Source of the DNA: CAVSXS01 sp963767715
GTDB lineage: Bacteria; Chloroflexota; Ktedonobacteria; Ktedonobacterales; Ktedonobacteraceae
Direction: 5' to 3'
Assembly: GCA_963767715.1 (NCBI GenBank)
Contig: CAVYFA010000009.1
Coordinates: 496,001 to 560,000, forward strand
DNA length: 64,000 nt
Shown here piece after piece: positions 7,997-16,822 of this stretch. The notes under the pieces are model-generated. The model made no database searches. It had not been told where the DNA came from and worked only from the letters and a program-made list of their open reading frames with translations. Both the position numbers and the translations under genes were made by a program. Numbering within the stretch: position 1 is the stretch's first letter; each line of letters begins with the position of its first letter.

Positions 7997-9563
7997 TTAT
8001 CTCACCCACAATTCTTTACCGCCGCCGTAATTGTGCAGCAGGTGGAAATGCTGCGTGACCCAGGCGTGAAAGGCGCCAACGGCGGGCAGGTGAAAACGAC
8101 CCGTGAAGAAGAGCACGCTATGTACCTGGGGTTGAGAGGCAATCGACTCGAGGCGGGTCAGGGTGAGATAGCCGGAATTGATGCGCACCATCGAGGTATC
8201 GACGAGAGCAGGGGGCGTGTCGCGACCGGCCAGGGCCGCGACGAACTGGCCGTCGGTGACGACCTGCTGGCCCGGCGAGATGGCAGAGCGCAGATCGGCG
8301 GCGACGCGCGCCTCTAATTGCGCCTGTCCATCGACGCCGCGCGCCTGGGCCATGCGATAATACATAGTATCCTGCGACAGGCTGGAAACCGCCGCCAGCA
8401 GCACCAGCACAACGGCTACTCCGGCCAGAATGCTTTGCAGCGTCTGTCATCTGGAGCCTGGCTGCGCTCGATGAGGCTGGCTGCTTTTCTGGGGAGGGCA
8501 GCGCGACGCCCATTGCCGCGAGCGCGACGAGGGGAGGAACGAGCGAGACCAGGTGATGCGGGAAAAGCGGCACCTGCCGCAGCAGCAGGAAGGCCGATGC
8601 CAGGAACCAGGCCAGCAGGGGCAGCACGCGCCAGTCCTGCCGCAGGAGCGCCGCTAAGCTGCCATAGAGCGCTGCCAGCGTGAGCAGCGATTCCAGCGCC
8701 GATGTGATGAGCGAGCTATTAGCCGATTGGATGAACTGCGCGGACGCGCCTGTATGGAAGGTAATCACGCTCGACACAAACGCCTGGAAATCGCCCGCGA
8801 ACGGCAGCAACAACACCGCCGTGGTTATGATGAACGCCGCGATACCGGCCAGCGCCGCGGCATATAGTCGCCCTTTTTGGATGTTCCGGTCACCGGATGG
8901 TACGCCTATCCATAAGCGAGCCGCCATCAACAGACCGACCGGCACGAGCAGCGACACGCCCAGCAGTTTGCACAGGATGCTCAAAGCGACCGTCACTCCT
9001 GTGAGAATAGCCAGGACGATGCCCCGCCTTCCCGTGGGATATTTCCACCAGTACAAAGCCAGCCCGATCGCCAGCAGTTCGAAGGCGGCGGACGACACCT
9101 CGGCCTGGATAGTCTGCGATTGCGCCAGGTAAAGCGGATTGACGATCACCAGCGCCATTGCCGCTAATGCGCCAACGCGCCCGCTCAAGGCCTTGCCGAG
9201 CAGGAAGGCTCCCAGCAGGCCAAACAGCGATACGAGCGCTATACCAAGCCGCGCGGACCAGAGCGTCCCACCGAACAGCGCGAAGGTGGGAAAGGTCGAA
9301 AGCAGGAAGAAAGGCGGCTGCGAATAAAAAATATCGCTGTAGAGCGCGTGCCCGGCACTCATGGCGAGCAGCGATTGCCAGTAGACGCCCTCGTCGTACC
9401 CATCCCGGTCGAACGGCAGCCCAAGCCCATACAGGCGCATTACCACAGCGATAACCAGCAGGGCGAGGACACCGAGCCAGAAGACAGTCGTAAGCCAGTT
9501 TATGTGCCGGTTTCGTTCTGTTTTGCTGGAAGCAACCTCATCTAACGACGTACTGGTTGACAT
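7997..9563 (-). pseudogene. PMT_2 / ArnT-like membrane glycosyltransferase, frameshifted
   Basis: Polytopic membrane glycosyltransferase of the dolichyl-phosphate-mannose/ArnT type, which transfers sugars from polyprenyl carriers on the outer face of the membrane. Seen: TM1 (VFWLGVLALLVIAVVMRLYGL), the first-loop motif DRDGYDEGVYW with the catalytic acidic residues, about ten hydrophobic helices, and a soluble C-terminus. ATG 9563 follows GGAG; the open extension to 9686 runs through a dispersed repeat. Near 8440 the frame shifts by one base: the frame entering reads LQMTD, while the sensible continuation ...LQSILAGVAVVLVLLAAVSS is in another frame and runs to the stop at 7997. One indel restores about 520 residues, so this is either a recent mutation or an assembly error. 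Confidence 0.8.
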
Positions 9564-9574
9564 GCTATTCTCCA

Positions 9575-9674
9575 AAGGGCGGCGAGAAGAAGGGCGACCG
9601 CAAGGGTGCGCCCTTCTTCTCGCCATGCCTTCATGGTTATTGTAGGGGCGATTCCTTGCGGTTGCCCTGGCAAC
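9575..9674. repeat. Dispersed GTAGGGGCG / GGGCGACCGCAAGGG repeat (family B)
   Basis: Contains GGCGAGAAGAAGGGCGACCG, its partial inverted partner CGCCCTTCTTCTCGCC, and TGTAGGGGCGATTCC...GCCCTGGCAAC. Related to 1601-1681. Lies between the protease and glycosyltransferase genes. Confidence 0.7.
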
Positions 9675-9678
9675 TGAC

Positions 9679-11652
9679 TCACCCACCCATAAACAACATC
9701 GGGTCGTCGTCGTTGGAGTACGTAGCGCTGCTGCTCATGATATTCCCCAGGGCAGTCGGGCCGTCGGGTGGAATCAGGGTTGATTCGACCACCTTAGGCG
9801 CATCGCTCTCCTGGCCGCCGTTGCTGCCGACGCCAATGAGCGAGTGACCATCTTTCCCGTTTTTGCCATTCTTGTGGCCGTTGCCATTAGAGGTGCCCAG
9901 CACCTCTTCAAACTCGGACATGACCATGCGGGTGACGCGGTGGGCATCGGCCTCGTCGATGATGCTTTTGATTTCTTCGGCGATCAGCTCGTCGCGTTCG
10001 ACCAGGGCTTCCGCGACGGCGATCAGTGCCTCGCGGTGGTCTCGCAGCAGGCGCTTGACGGCCTTGAGCTGGGACTGGAGGACTGCTTCGACGCGCTCAG
10101 ACATGTCCTTCACCCCGCCTGGACTCGCACTACCGGTGAAACTCGCGTAGCCGAGGACTGACGAGATCGTCCCATCCATGCCATACATGCCGACATATCT
10201 CAGGGCGGTGGCCGTCGCGCCGGCAAAGTCGCCGGTGACGCCGTTCAGGTTGGTATCGAGGAATAGCTCTTCGGCGGCACGCGAGGCCAGGGCTATTTGC
10301 ATACGGGCGAGAATCTCTTCCTTCGAGCGGGTTTTGATCGTTTCCTTTGGCCGCCACGCGGCAAAGGCTTCCGCGCCTTCCACATCGCCGCGGCGATGTA
10401 GCGTTACATAGGCCGGGAACTCACGCTCGAGCAAGTAGTAAGCGGCTACGGCATGGCCGGCTTCATGATAGGCGAGACGCCGGCGCTCCAGGGGCGTCAA
10501 ATCGCTTTCCTGGCGCAGACCGAACTCGTGAACGTCCTGCGCTTCTATCAGGTCCTGGTAGGTCACTACATCACGCCCATCGAAGTGCGCGATAATGACG
10601 GCCTCGTTGATGACGTGTTTAATAGCCACAGGAGTATATTCCACCATGCGCGCTACCAGCGTCGGGACGGAGATATCCGGAACGTGTTTGATCTTATTCA
10701 GGTAGTAGGTGATGACTTCTCCACGATACCGGTCGGTCGGGGCTGCCACGTGAATCCTGCGGTCGAAACGCCCTGGGCGCAGCAGCGCCGGGTCGAGCAT
10801 ATCTGGAAGGTTCGTCGCGCCTACCGTCAGTACCGGCTCGGCTTGAACGCGACTATGATGCAGTCCAACCACACGCAGGATTTTCTTGAACCAGCCGGTT
10901 TCGATGTTGGGAGGGTCCATCTCCATGAGCAACTGGTTCAGGCCACCGGTACCCATCATACCGCCGAAGATACCGCCGCCGAGCCCCATTGTGCCACCGC
11001 CGCGCGCGGAGCGCGAAGCGCCGATGGCATCGATTTCATCCATGAAGACCACGCAGCCGCCATACTCACGGGCCATGCGGCGCGCCTTCGTGTACAAACG
11101 GCGAATCATCAGGATATCCATGCCGATAAACATGGCACGGAAACTGGCGGCGCTGGCATAAGCAAAAGGTACCTGCGCCTCGGTACTCATACACTGGGCG
11201 AGATAGCTTTTGCCAACGCCAGGAGGGCCGGAGAGCAGCAGACCGCGCACCGGTTGACCGCCCATTTCCTGGAACTCTTTAATGCCTTGCAGGAGAATCA
11301 CGATGCGGCGCGCCAATTCCAGGACCTCCGGGTTTCCTTTATAGTCATCAAAGCTGACACCCGTCTCTCCCGGCATTACCCAGTAGAGCCGCGGACGACC
11401 CAGGAACCAGAAGATGGCCACGAACTGCATAATGCCAAAGAGCACCGCGAACACGATCTGGAAGACATACAGCAATACCGTCCCCGGCGATGGCGCGGAC
11501 AACTGCGGAACGATGAAGAAGATAAAATACCAGACAATAATGCTCACAAGGACTAACCAGAACCAGCGCAGTTTGGCGAAGCGCCCGAACTGATCCAGCC
11601 CTCGATCGATTGATTTGTTCAGATCTTCCGACTTGCCGGCTTTTTCTGCCAT
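9679..11652 (-). CDS. FtsH-like membrane AAA+ zinc metalloprotease
   Basis: A 657-residue ATP-dependent membrane protease of the FtsH/M41 type. Two N-terminal helices (about 29-50 and 57-84) are joined by only a few residues, so the usual extracytosolic domain is almost absent. AAA+ domain: Walker A GPPGVGKS (142-149), Walker B VVFMDEID, sensor/SRH LDPALLRPGRFDRRI. Peptidase domain: HEAGH (about 396-400) and the distal acidic ligand region NGVTGDFAGATATAL. A Gly/Met-rich insert (GGGTMGLGGGIFGGMMGTGG, just after Walker B) is not usual. Ends with an Asn/Gly/Lys-rich tail. ATG 11652 follows GAAGGA. The reduced outer domain and Gly-rich insert suggest a divergent FtsH paralogue rather than the housekeeping one; substrates unknown. 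Confidence 0.93.
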   Translation of the reverse strand: MAEKAGKSEDLNKSIDRGLDQFGRFAKLRWFWLVLVSIIVWYFIFFIVPQLSAPSPGTVLLYVFQIVFAVLFGIMQFVAIFWFLGRPRLYWVMPGETGVSFDDYKGNPEVLELARRIVILLQGIKEFQEMGGQPVRGLLLSGPPGVGKSYLAQCMSTEAQVPFAYASAASFRAMFIGMDILMIRRLYTKARRMAREYGGCVVFMDEIDAIGASRSARGGGTMGLGGGIFGGMMGTGGLNQLLMEMDPPNIETGWFKKILRVVGLHHSRVQAEPVLTVGATNLPDMLDPALLRPGRFDRRIHVAAPTDRYRGEVITYYLNKIKHVPDISVPTLVARMVEYTPVAIKHVINEAVIIAHFDGRDVVTYQDLIEAQDVHEFGLRQESDLTPLERRRLAYHEAGHAVAAYYLLEREFPAYVTLHRRGDVEGAEAFAAWRPKETIKTRSKEEILARMQIALASRAAEELFLDTNLNGVTGDFAGATATALRYVGMYGMDGTISSVLGYASFTGSASPGGVKDMSERVEAVLQSQLKAVKRLLRDHREALIAVAEALVERDELIAEEIKSIIDEADAHRVTRMVMSEFEEVLGTSNGNGHKNGKNGKDGHSLIGVGSNGGQESDAPKVVESTLIPPDGPTALGNIMSSSATYSNDDDPMLFMGG

Positions 11653-11728
11653 AACCGTGTTCCTTCTACTCAGGAATGCCCGCTGGACACTCCCTGCCGT
11701 CGCAATTACAATCTACTGAGTGGCACCA

Positions 11729-12388
11729 CTACGTTTGAGATGAGCGTAAAGGCTCAACATTAAGGCCGATGATACCGGGGCCGCTCTGCAATGTCGCCGT
11801 CACAAAATGGAAAAAGGCGTAAGCGTTGACGCTGCCACCAGGCCCACTTGTTGAGAGGTCCACTTGAACATAGCTGTCGACCGTCGTATCAGATTCCCCG
11901 CGATAGCCCAGCACGTTGATACTTTTCCAGGTCAGGTTTGCTTTCGCCTGGCTAAAAGTCGTGACAAGCGATTGGGGGTCGGGGGGTTGAGATAAATAGC
12001 GGTCCAGGATAGAGATAGTGGTTGCGTTGCCTTCGCGCAGCGCGTAGAGCCAGTCTCGTACCTGGTCGCCTCCTACGTTCGCGCCATGCACCTGAAAGTT
12101 GAACTGGTCATAGCCAATGCCTAACGGCCCATATCCTGTTTCATAATAGTTGACCGCCGTCGCGCTGCCCAGAATAAGCACTATGGCGAGCAAGGAGATG
12201 AGCTTATGGCTGCGAAAAAAAGTGAGGAAATAGTATATTCCCTTGAAAATAGGGCGAAAAATGGCTTTGACAAACAGGGCGGCCGGGGTCTGGCCTGCCC
12301 TTCTGCGTGCCAAAGTATTGCGAACGATTTTCTTTTGCTCGTCCGATTGTTCCGGCGGCTGTTGAGTGGGTGAGGGACTCGTTATCAT
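11729..12388 (-). CDS. Hypothetical single-pass membrane protein
   Basis: A 219-residue protein with a basic, disordered cytosolic N-terminus (QKKIVRNTLARRRAGQTPAA), one or two hydrophobic stretches (about 42-58 amphipathic, 62-80 LISLLAIVLILGSATAVNYY) and a soluble outer domain containing a WLYALREGNATTISILDRYL segment. No named family recognised; the ...NYYETGYGPLGIGYDQFNFQVHGANVGG region looks like a compact beta/alpha outer domain. It lies 76 bases upstream of the FtsH-like gene in the same direction, so the two may be co-transcribed and it could be a membrane partner or substrate (inference). Confidence 0.75.
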   Translation of the reverse strand: MITSPSPTQQPPEQSDEQKKIVRNTLARRRAGQTPAALFVKAIFRPIFKGIYYFLTFFRSHKLISLLAIVLILGSATAVNYYETGYGPLGIGYDQFNFQVHGANVGGDQVRDWLYALREGNATTISILDRYLSQPPDPQSLVTTFSQAKANLTWKSINVLGYRGESDTTVDSYVQVDLSTSGPGGSVNAYAFFHFVTATLQSGPGIIGLNVEPLRSSQT

Positions 12389-12618
12389 CAGGATAAGCTC
12401 TTCTTTCTCAGGCTACTTCCGGTATATGTACGTATCGTAAGCTACCTTGCTCACTAGTACCATACACCACAACATCCAATTTAGCAAGAGTGGGAGGAAC
12501 ACCACCATGAAGCTTTACAGAAGATTTACAAATCTCGCGTTTCCTCACTCACCACAAAATCCCACGCGTTTGATATAATACTACGGACAGTTGTTACAGC
12601 AGGCAGTGGAGCAATATT

Positions 12619-14103
12619 ATGGATGTGAATAGAGCAAGGCCGGTAGGCAGGTACGACGGGGGCGATTCGGGAGGCGCAGCAGGCGCTGGCGGCGAAGGCG
12701 ATGCGCCGTACATCTGGCTGCGCTACAGTACGCAATTTACGACGGGTGGGCGCACGCACACGATCGAGATGGAGGTGCCGGTGCCGGTGGGTGCGAGCGC
12801 GGAACTACGTGAACAACTGATCCGAGAGGCTGAGGCCAACATGGAGCAGCTCTACCGGCGCGTCGAGGCGCGCGCCCGCGGGCAGCGGCCGGGCGAAAGC
12901 GTCCAGCGCAGCGGCGCAACGCAGCCCTCCGTCCAGCAAGCGCCTCAAGCGTCGCAACCTGTACAGGCAGTTCGACCGGTTCAGCGGCTGCAACCACTGC
13001 CATCTGCTCCAACGGCATCTCCGCAGCCGGCGCGGCATCGACGTCTTCACGCACCGGTCTAGGGGAGGGCCCGCAGGCCATCTCATTGCATGACAGGCGC
13101 GCAGCAGGGACCTCGCCTGGCGCGCCGGCAGAGGCTCAAGCAACGCAGGCTTCACAGGCCCAGCCTCGTCCAACTATTCCGGGGGAACTGCCCGTGACGC
13201 CCGGCCTCGCCAGCGCAGGCAGCGGCACGATGAAGCTCAGCGAATTCATTCAGATCATCCGGGATAACTGGGGACTGTCCGCCAAGCAGGCTATGGATCT
13301 GCTACAGGTGAAGTCGCTCAATAATATGAATTATCGCGACCTGCTGCGGCAACTGGAACCGCTCGTGGAACAACCATCTACGAGCAACGCCGGCTTATCC
13401 GGCCGCTCGGCGACTTCTGCCGGCCCATCCAGCGCGCCTGCCTCATCCGGCCCGGCGCGCCCTTCCATACCTTCGCCCGCATCGTCTCCGTCGATACCGC
13501 GCACACCTCCACCCGCAGCTCCACAGCGCGAAACAGGCCAGCCGGCCAGACCGGCCGCGCCACAGGCAGCGAGCCAGGCGCAGCCGGCCGGAACAACGCA
13601 GCGCCCTCCCGCGTCGCCGCCCATTCCAGCTTCACGCGCGCCATCTTCGTCGTCTCAATCATCACAATCGCCGCAGATGGAAGGCCCCCCGAATATCCCC
13701 GTCTATCCTCTGCGCGAGGATAGAGTGCGAGAATCGCCGCGCGTCTATAAATTTGACGAGGAGGATGAAGATCAGGAGGACCTGGAAAGCGAGGACGCGA
13801 AGGGTGATACGCGCCGCGAAAGAAGAGGGCAGCATGTCGGAGGCGATGGCGCGTATCAAGATCGACGAACTGCGCGATATGCGCGGCACGATCGGCGCGA
13901 ACCCTGGCCGCCTGGTCGTCCTGCACAACCTGCTCGACTCGCAGATCAGCGACGACCAATTCCTGCAACTCATCGAAGGATTATGGAACGCCGTATCCGA
14001 CAAGAAGCTCAAGCAGGACCAGGTAGAAGCCCTGATCTCCTGGGCCAAGGAAGACTATTTCGAGGACGAGGTGCGAGCAGTGCTGGCCGTGCTAAACGAG
14101 TAA
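12619..14103 (+). pseudogene. Pro/Ala/Ser-rich hypothetical protein with two frameshifts
   Basis: One gene spread over three frame segments: 12619-about 13040, about 13040-13815 and about 13815-14103, with first and last in the same frame. The N-terminal part (APYIWLRYSTQFTTGGRTHTIEM...ELREQLIREAEANMEQL) is a small alpha/beta domain; the middle has a helical LSEFIQIIRDNWGLSAKQAM...LLQVKSLNNMNYRDLL motif; then a long Pro/Ser/Ala linker; then an acidic stretch; and a helical C-terminus (MSEAMARIKIDELRDMRGTIGANPGRLVVLHNLLD...). Both shifts fall in low-complexity GC-rich DNA, so sequencing indels are likely. ATG 12619 follows GTGGAGCAATATT. Twenty bases upstream of rsmD, so probably the first gene of that operon. 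Function not recognised. Confidence 0.65.
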
Positions 14104-14122
14104 GGGGGAGAAGAGCTCACAT

Positions 14123-14723
14123 ATGCGTGTAGTCACAGGTGAGGCCAAAGGACGCCGGCTCAAAGCGCCCAAAACGGCAGGGACGCGCCCCATTATCGAC
14201 CGCGTCAAGACCGCCCTGTTCGATATCCTCTCGACGCGCGTCGAGGAGGCGCGCTTCCTCGACCTCTTCGCCGGAACCGGCAGCGTCGGCATCGAGGCCC
14301 TCAGCCGTGGCGCCGCGCACGCCACCTTCATCGAGATGAGCTACACCGTACTGAAGCTGGTGCGCGAAAACCTGAAAATCACCGGCCTTGGCGACCGCGC
14401 CGAGACGCTGCACGCCGACGCCTTCAAATTTTTACAGGCCAACGCGGTGCCCCTCCGGGCGCCAGTATGATATTATCTACGTAGCGCCGCCGCAGTATCA
14501 CGAACTGGCCGCGCGCGCCCTCGCCATGCTGGACACCTCCCCGCTGGTCGCACCCGGCGGCCTGGTAATCATCCAGGTCCACCCGAAGGAGCGCCCGGTC
14601 GTGGCCGCCGTCCCGCTCACCCGCCTGGCCCTGAGCGATGAGCGGAAGTATGGAAGTACATTGTTGATGTTTTACGAGACAACAAAAAAGGAGTACAAAC
14701 AATTAATGTCAGATCAAATTTGA
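14123..14723 (+). pseudogene. rsmD: RsmD-type 16S rRNA guanine methyltransferase, frameshifted
   Basis: SAM-dependent methyltransferase of the RsmD family (m2G966 of 16S rRNA in E. coli). Seen: MRVVTGEAKGRRLKAPK start, RPIIDRVKTALFDIL, SAM motif I LDLFAGTGSVGIEALSRGA, and a second half with YDIIYVAPPQYHELAARAL. The first frame ends at 14470 (PLRAPV) and the second half continues in another frame from about 14455; one base in GCGGTGCCCCTCCGGGCGCC accounts for it. The catalytic DPPY is replaced by APPQY; the surrounding fold is intact, so this may be a lineage variant, but it removes the usual Asp. End at 14723 runs into the next gene's start region. Part of the 12.6-15.6 kb plus-strand operon. 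Confidence 0.82.
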
Positions 14724-15093
14724 GAAGCCTGACTATATCATCGTCTACGTCAGCGATATGCAGCGATCCGTCGCCTTTTATCGCGATGTACTGGGCCTGC
14801 CCCTGAAATTTACCTCACCCGGCTGGACTGAATTTATCACCGGCACCACAACCCTGGCGCTGCACAGAACGGGCGAGGAAAAACTCCCGGCGCACCAGGG
14901 GAGACCGCCCGCGGGCCAGGCGCACATCGGCTTCGTCGTGGACGATATCCAGGCGGCTTACGAGGAATTGAAAGCGCGCGATGCCTTCTTTTCGCTGCCG
15001 CCGCAGAAGCAGGTCACCGGCAACACCCTGGCCGTGCTGCACGATCCCGACGGCCTGGGCATCACGATACAGCAGCGCCCCGAGGAGAAGTAG
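14706..15093 (+). CDS. VOC (glyoxalase/bleomycin-resistance) family protein
   Basis: Small vicinal-oxygen-chelate fold protein of about 128 residues. Seen: YIIVYVSDMQRSVAFYRDVLGLPLKF and the second half IGFVVDDIQAAYEELKARDAFF...AVLHDPDGLGITIQQ, the two beta-alpha-beta-beta-beta modules. The well-placed start ATG 14706 (after AAAGGAG) is one base out of frame with the body; the body frame is open from 14707 but its first ATG is 14758, which would cut off the first strand (FEKPDYIIVYVSD). A one-base slip in CAAATTT is the simplest explanation. Metal ligands cannot be assigned with certainty. Function could be dioxygenase, glyoxalase-like or resistance; sequence alone does not choose. Confidence 0.8.
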
Positions 15094-15101
15094 GAGAAAC
15101 T

Positions 15102-15593
15102 ATGCTGAACAGACCCGGCCCTGGCGGCGCCCGTTTCGCCTTCGTCGACGCGGGCGAGGCCGCGCGCATGCTGGGCATCGACCGCCTCACGCTGGAGCAG
15201 TGGGTGCGCGAAGGCCGCATCAAGCCACATCGAGGCGTGGGACGCGATTCATTCTATCGCACCGCCGACCTCCAGGCCCTCTACAACGAGCTGCACCCCG
15301 CTACGGAACTCGCGGAAGCCATAGCAGCCGACGAACGCGACAGCGCCGGCGAGCAGGAGACGGGAGCCGAAGCGAAGGGCCTGGCGCGCAGGAAGCAAGA
15401 CCCCCAGATGCGCGTCTACCTGCGCCTGCAAGCCGACGCCAAATGGTTCGACATCTCCGAAGAAGATATCCGCGCCTGGTTCAACCAGCTCGCCCCCGAT
15501 GGCTACGAGCGCAATAAAAGGAACGCCGAACACACCCTCCAAAAGTTACAATTTCTAGTAGGTCTGATTGAAGAGGCCCAGGAACGCAAATAA
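15102..15593 (+). CDS. Helix-turn-helix (MerR/excisionase-type) protein
   Basis: A 163-residue protein starting with a helix-turn-helix of the excisionase/MerR type: FVDAGEAARMLGIDRLTLEQWVREGRIKPHRGVGRDSFYRTADLQALY (about 13-62). The middle is acidic and disordered; the C-terminal part has two helices (FDISEEDIRAWFNQL and NAEHTLQKLQFLVGLIEEAQ). ATG 15102 follows AGGAGAAACT, 8 bases after the VOC gene stop, so the two are coupled in one operon. Likely a DNA-binding regulator; target unknown. Confidence 0.8.
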   Translation: MLNRPGPGGARFAFVDAGEAARMLGIDRLTLEQWVREGRIKPHRGVGRDSFYRTADLQALYNELHPATELAEAIAADERDSAGEQETGAEAKGLARRKQDPQMRVYLRLQADAKWFDISEEDIRAWFNQLAPDGYERNKRNAEHTLQKLQFLVGLIEEAQERK

Positions 15594-15611
15594 CTGATCT
15601 TCTCTACAATC

Positions 15612-15934
15612 TCACTCTAAATTGAGCAGACCTAGACGCATGAGCCTCTTTGCTAGTTCATATGCGTCCTTCTTGTCTCCTTCTTTGCGTATTCCGACTG
15701 TGACAACCAGCACCGTTACCTTTTCCCCATCAACCTTATAAATAATGCGATATCTCTGACCGACGGCTCGGATGCTACGAAAGCCTGTAAGCTCGTCCTT
15801 CATAGGCTTTCCTTGCTTCCAGGTTCGTTTTCAAGGCCATCTATACGTCTGGCAATGCCCTCTCTCACTCGCCTATCACTGATTTCTGCTAAGTGCTTTT
15901 CCGCAACAGGAAGAACAATAACCTGCCACTTCAT
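15612..15934 (-). pseudogene. RelE/ParE-family toxin, frameshifted
   Basis: Toxin of a type II toxin-antitoxin pair; RelE-like toxins are mRNA interferases acting at the ribosome. N-terminal half in one frame: MKWQVIVLPVAEKHLAEISDRRVREGIARRIDGLENEPGSK; C-terminal half in another: KPMKDELTGFRSIRAVGQRYRIIYKVDGEKVTVLVVTVGIRK. These join at about 15820 with a single base change in GGAAGCAAGGAAAGCC and together give the full RelE fold of about 105 residues. Its ATG (15932-15934) overlaps the antitoxin TGA as ATGA, a typical coupled arrangement. If the shift is real the toxin is dead while the antitoxin is retained; if it is an assembly indel the module is complete. Confidence 0.85.
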
Positions 15935-16248
15935 TCTAACCCGAGCTCCCTCTTCACCTCTTCCCAGGGTCTGCCCTTGCCTTCGGCCAGTTCTTTGACC
16001 CCCTGTCGAAAGGATGCCATTAACTCTTCATCGCTCATTACTTCCAATGTCTCGAGTAGCGAATCCACGGCTTCCTTGAGCGTATCTATGGACTCCTTGA
16101 GCGTCTCGTAAGTGCTGGTCGGCAGAATAGTCATTACCGGCTTGCCATGCCGGGTGACGGTTACAAGATCAGTATCTTCCTCAAATGCTTCAGGTAAATG
16201 ACTGATCGCTTCGCGAATTTCTGAGATCGAGTAGATGTTCTCGCGCAT
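15931..16248 (-). CDS. Phd/YefM-type antitoxin
   Basis: A 105-residue antitoxin. N-terminal Phd/YefM fold: MRENIYSISEIREAISHLPEAFEEDTDLVTVTRHGKPVMTILP, where TRHGKPV and the following strand are characteristic; the C-terminal part is a charged helical toxin-binding region (SLLETLEVMSDEELMASFRQG...). ATG 16248 follows AAAGGAGGGAGCAAT, a very strong ribosome-binding site. It is longer than usual in the ESIDTLKEAVDSLLETLEV coiled segment. Antitoxins of this class bind their own promoter; three TTGTAC repeats lie just upstream. Confidence 0.9.
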   Translation of the reverse strand: MRENIYSISEIREAISHLPEAFEEDTDLVTVTRHGKPVMTILPTSTYETLKESIDTLKEAVDSLLETLEVMSDEELMASFRQGVKELAEGKGRPWEEVKRELGLE

Positions 16249-16263
16249 ATTGCTCCCTCCTTT

Positions 16264-16293
16264 TTGTACATACTATTGTACGTATCATTGTAC
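16264..16293. promoter_or_regulatory. Three TTGTAC iterons at 12-bp spacing upstream of the antitoxin (candidate operator)
   Basis: TTGTAC occurs at 16264-16269, 16276-16281 and 16288-16293, exactly 12 bases apart, each with the palindromic core GTAC, and directly upstream of the antitoxin ribosome-binding site. The position fits autoregulation by the antitoxin or toxin-antitoxin complex (inference). Confidence 0.65.
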
Positions 16294-16822
16294 AATAATA
16301 TGTCTGATTATTCAATAAGCTCTGGTTTTCCTCACACGTTTGGGCTTTATGTTTAGGGATAGGTGTATGAAAAAGTGGTAAGCAAGCAAGAACAGCAAAA
16401 GCAAGGAGCCGATGAAGCGGCCAGAGAAGCGCAGACGACCAACAGGCTAGCCGATATGCAGAGTAACGAAGAAATGCGAACAGCATATCATCCATCGGAC
16501 TGGCCGATAAATCGGCGGTGGCCACGATAAATCGGGCCCTACTCTTGCTGGGCGATCGTTTTCCTACAGCTTTTTCATTCTCCCTATTTAGAGGCTCAAT
16601 GGCTTGACAGATTCGATTTTGGACATTATACATTGATTGTGGGTCTGCAGGTCTAGACGAACGCGAGTGCCAGTGAGAATAGTCCGCGACAACTGTTGAA
16701 ATACGTTGATCGCGGGCGCGGCAAATCTAGACATACTGTAGAGATTGTGGGGTGGCAAGATGAGAGAATCCCCGACCAGCTTCTGATGTTCTTACCGAGT
16801 CATGAAAGGGAGAGATTGAATC
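16294..16822. other. Non-coding stretch with dispersed repeat
   Basis: Holds repeat family A at 16453-16555 (see that entry). The rest shows no credible gene; an open frame on the minus strand at 16190-16633 runs through the antitoxin operator and the repeat and was rejected. Confidence 0.6.
16453..16555. repeat. Long copy of dispersed repeat family A
   Basis: Extends beyond the core: ATGCAGAGTAACGAA, AAATGCGAACAG, CGGACTGGCCGATAAATCGG and CCCTACTCTTGCTGGGCG are shared, in the same order, with 43074-43165. Confidence 0.75.

Noticed and set aside
9564..9686. N-terminal extension of the glycosyltransferase
   Set aside because: Encoded by the family B repeat, and ATG 9563 has a good ribosome-binding site.
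16190..16633. Open frame covering the antitoxin promoter
   Set aside because: Overlaps iterons, a dispersed repeat and the antitoxin N-terminus; no recognisable protein.
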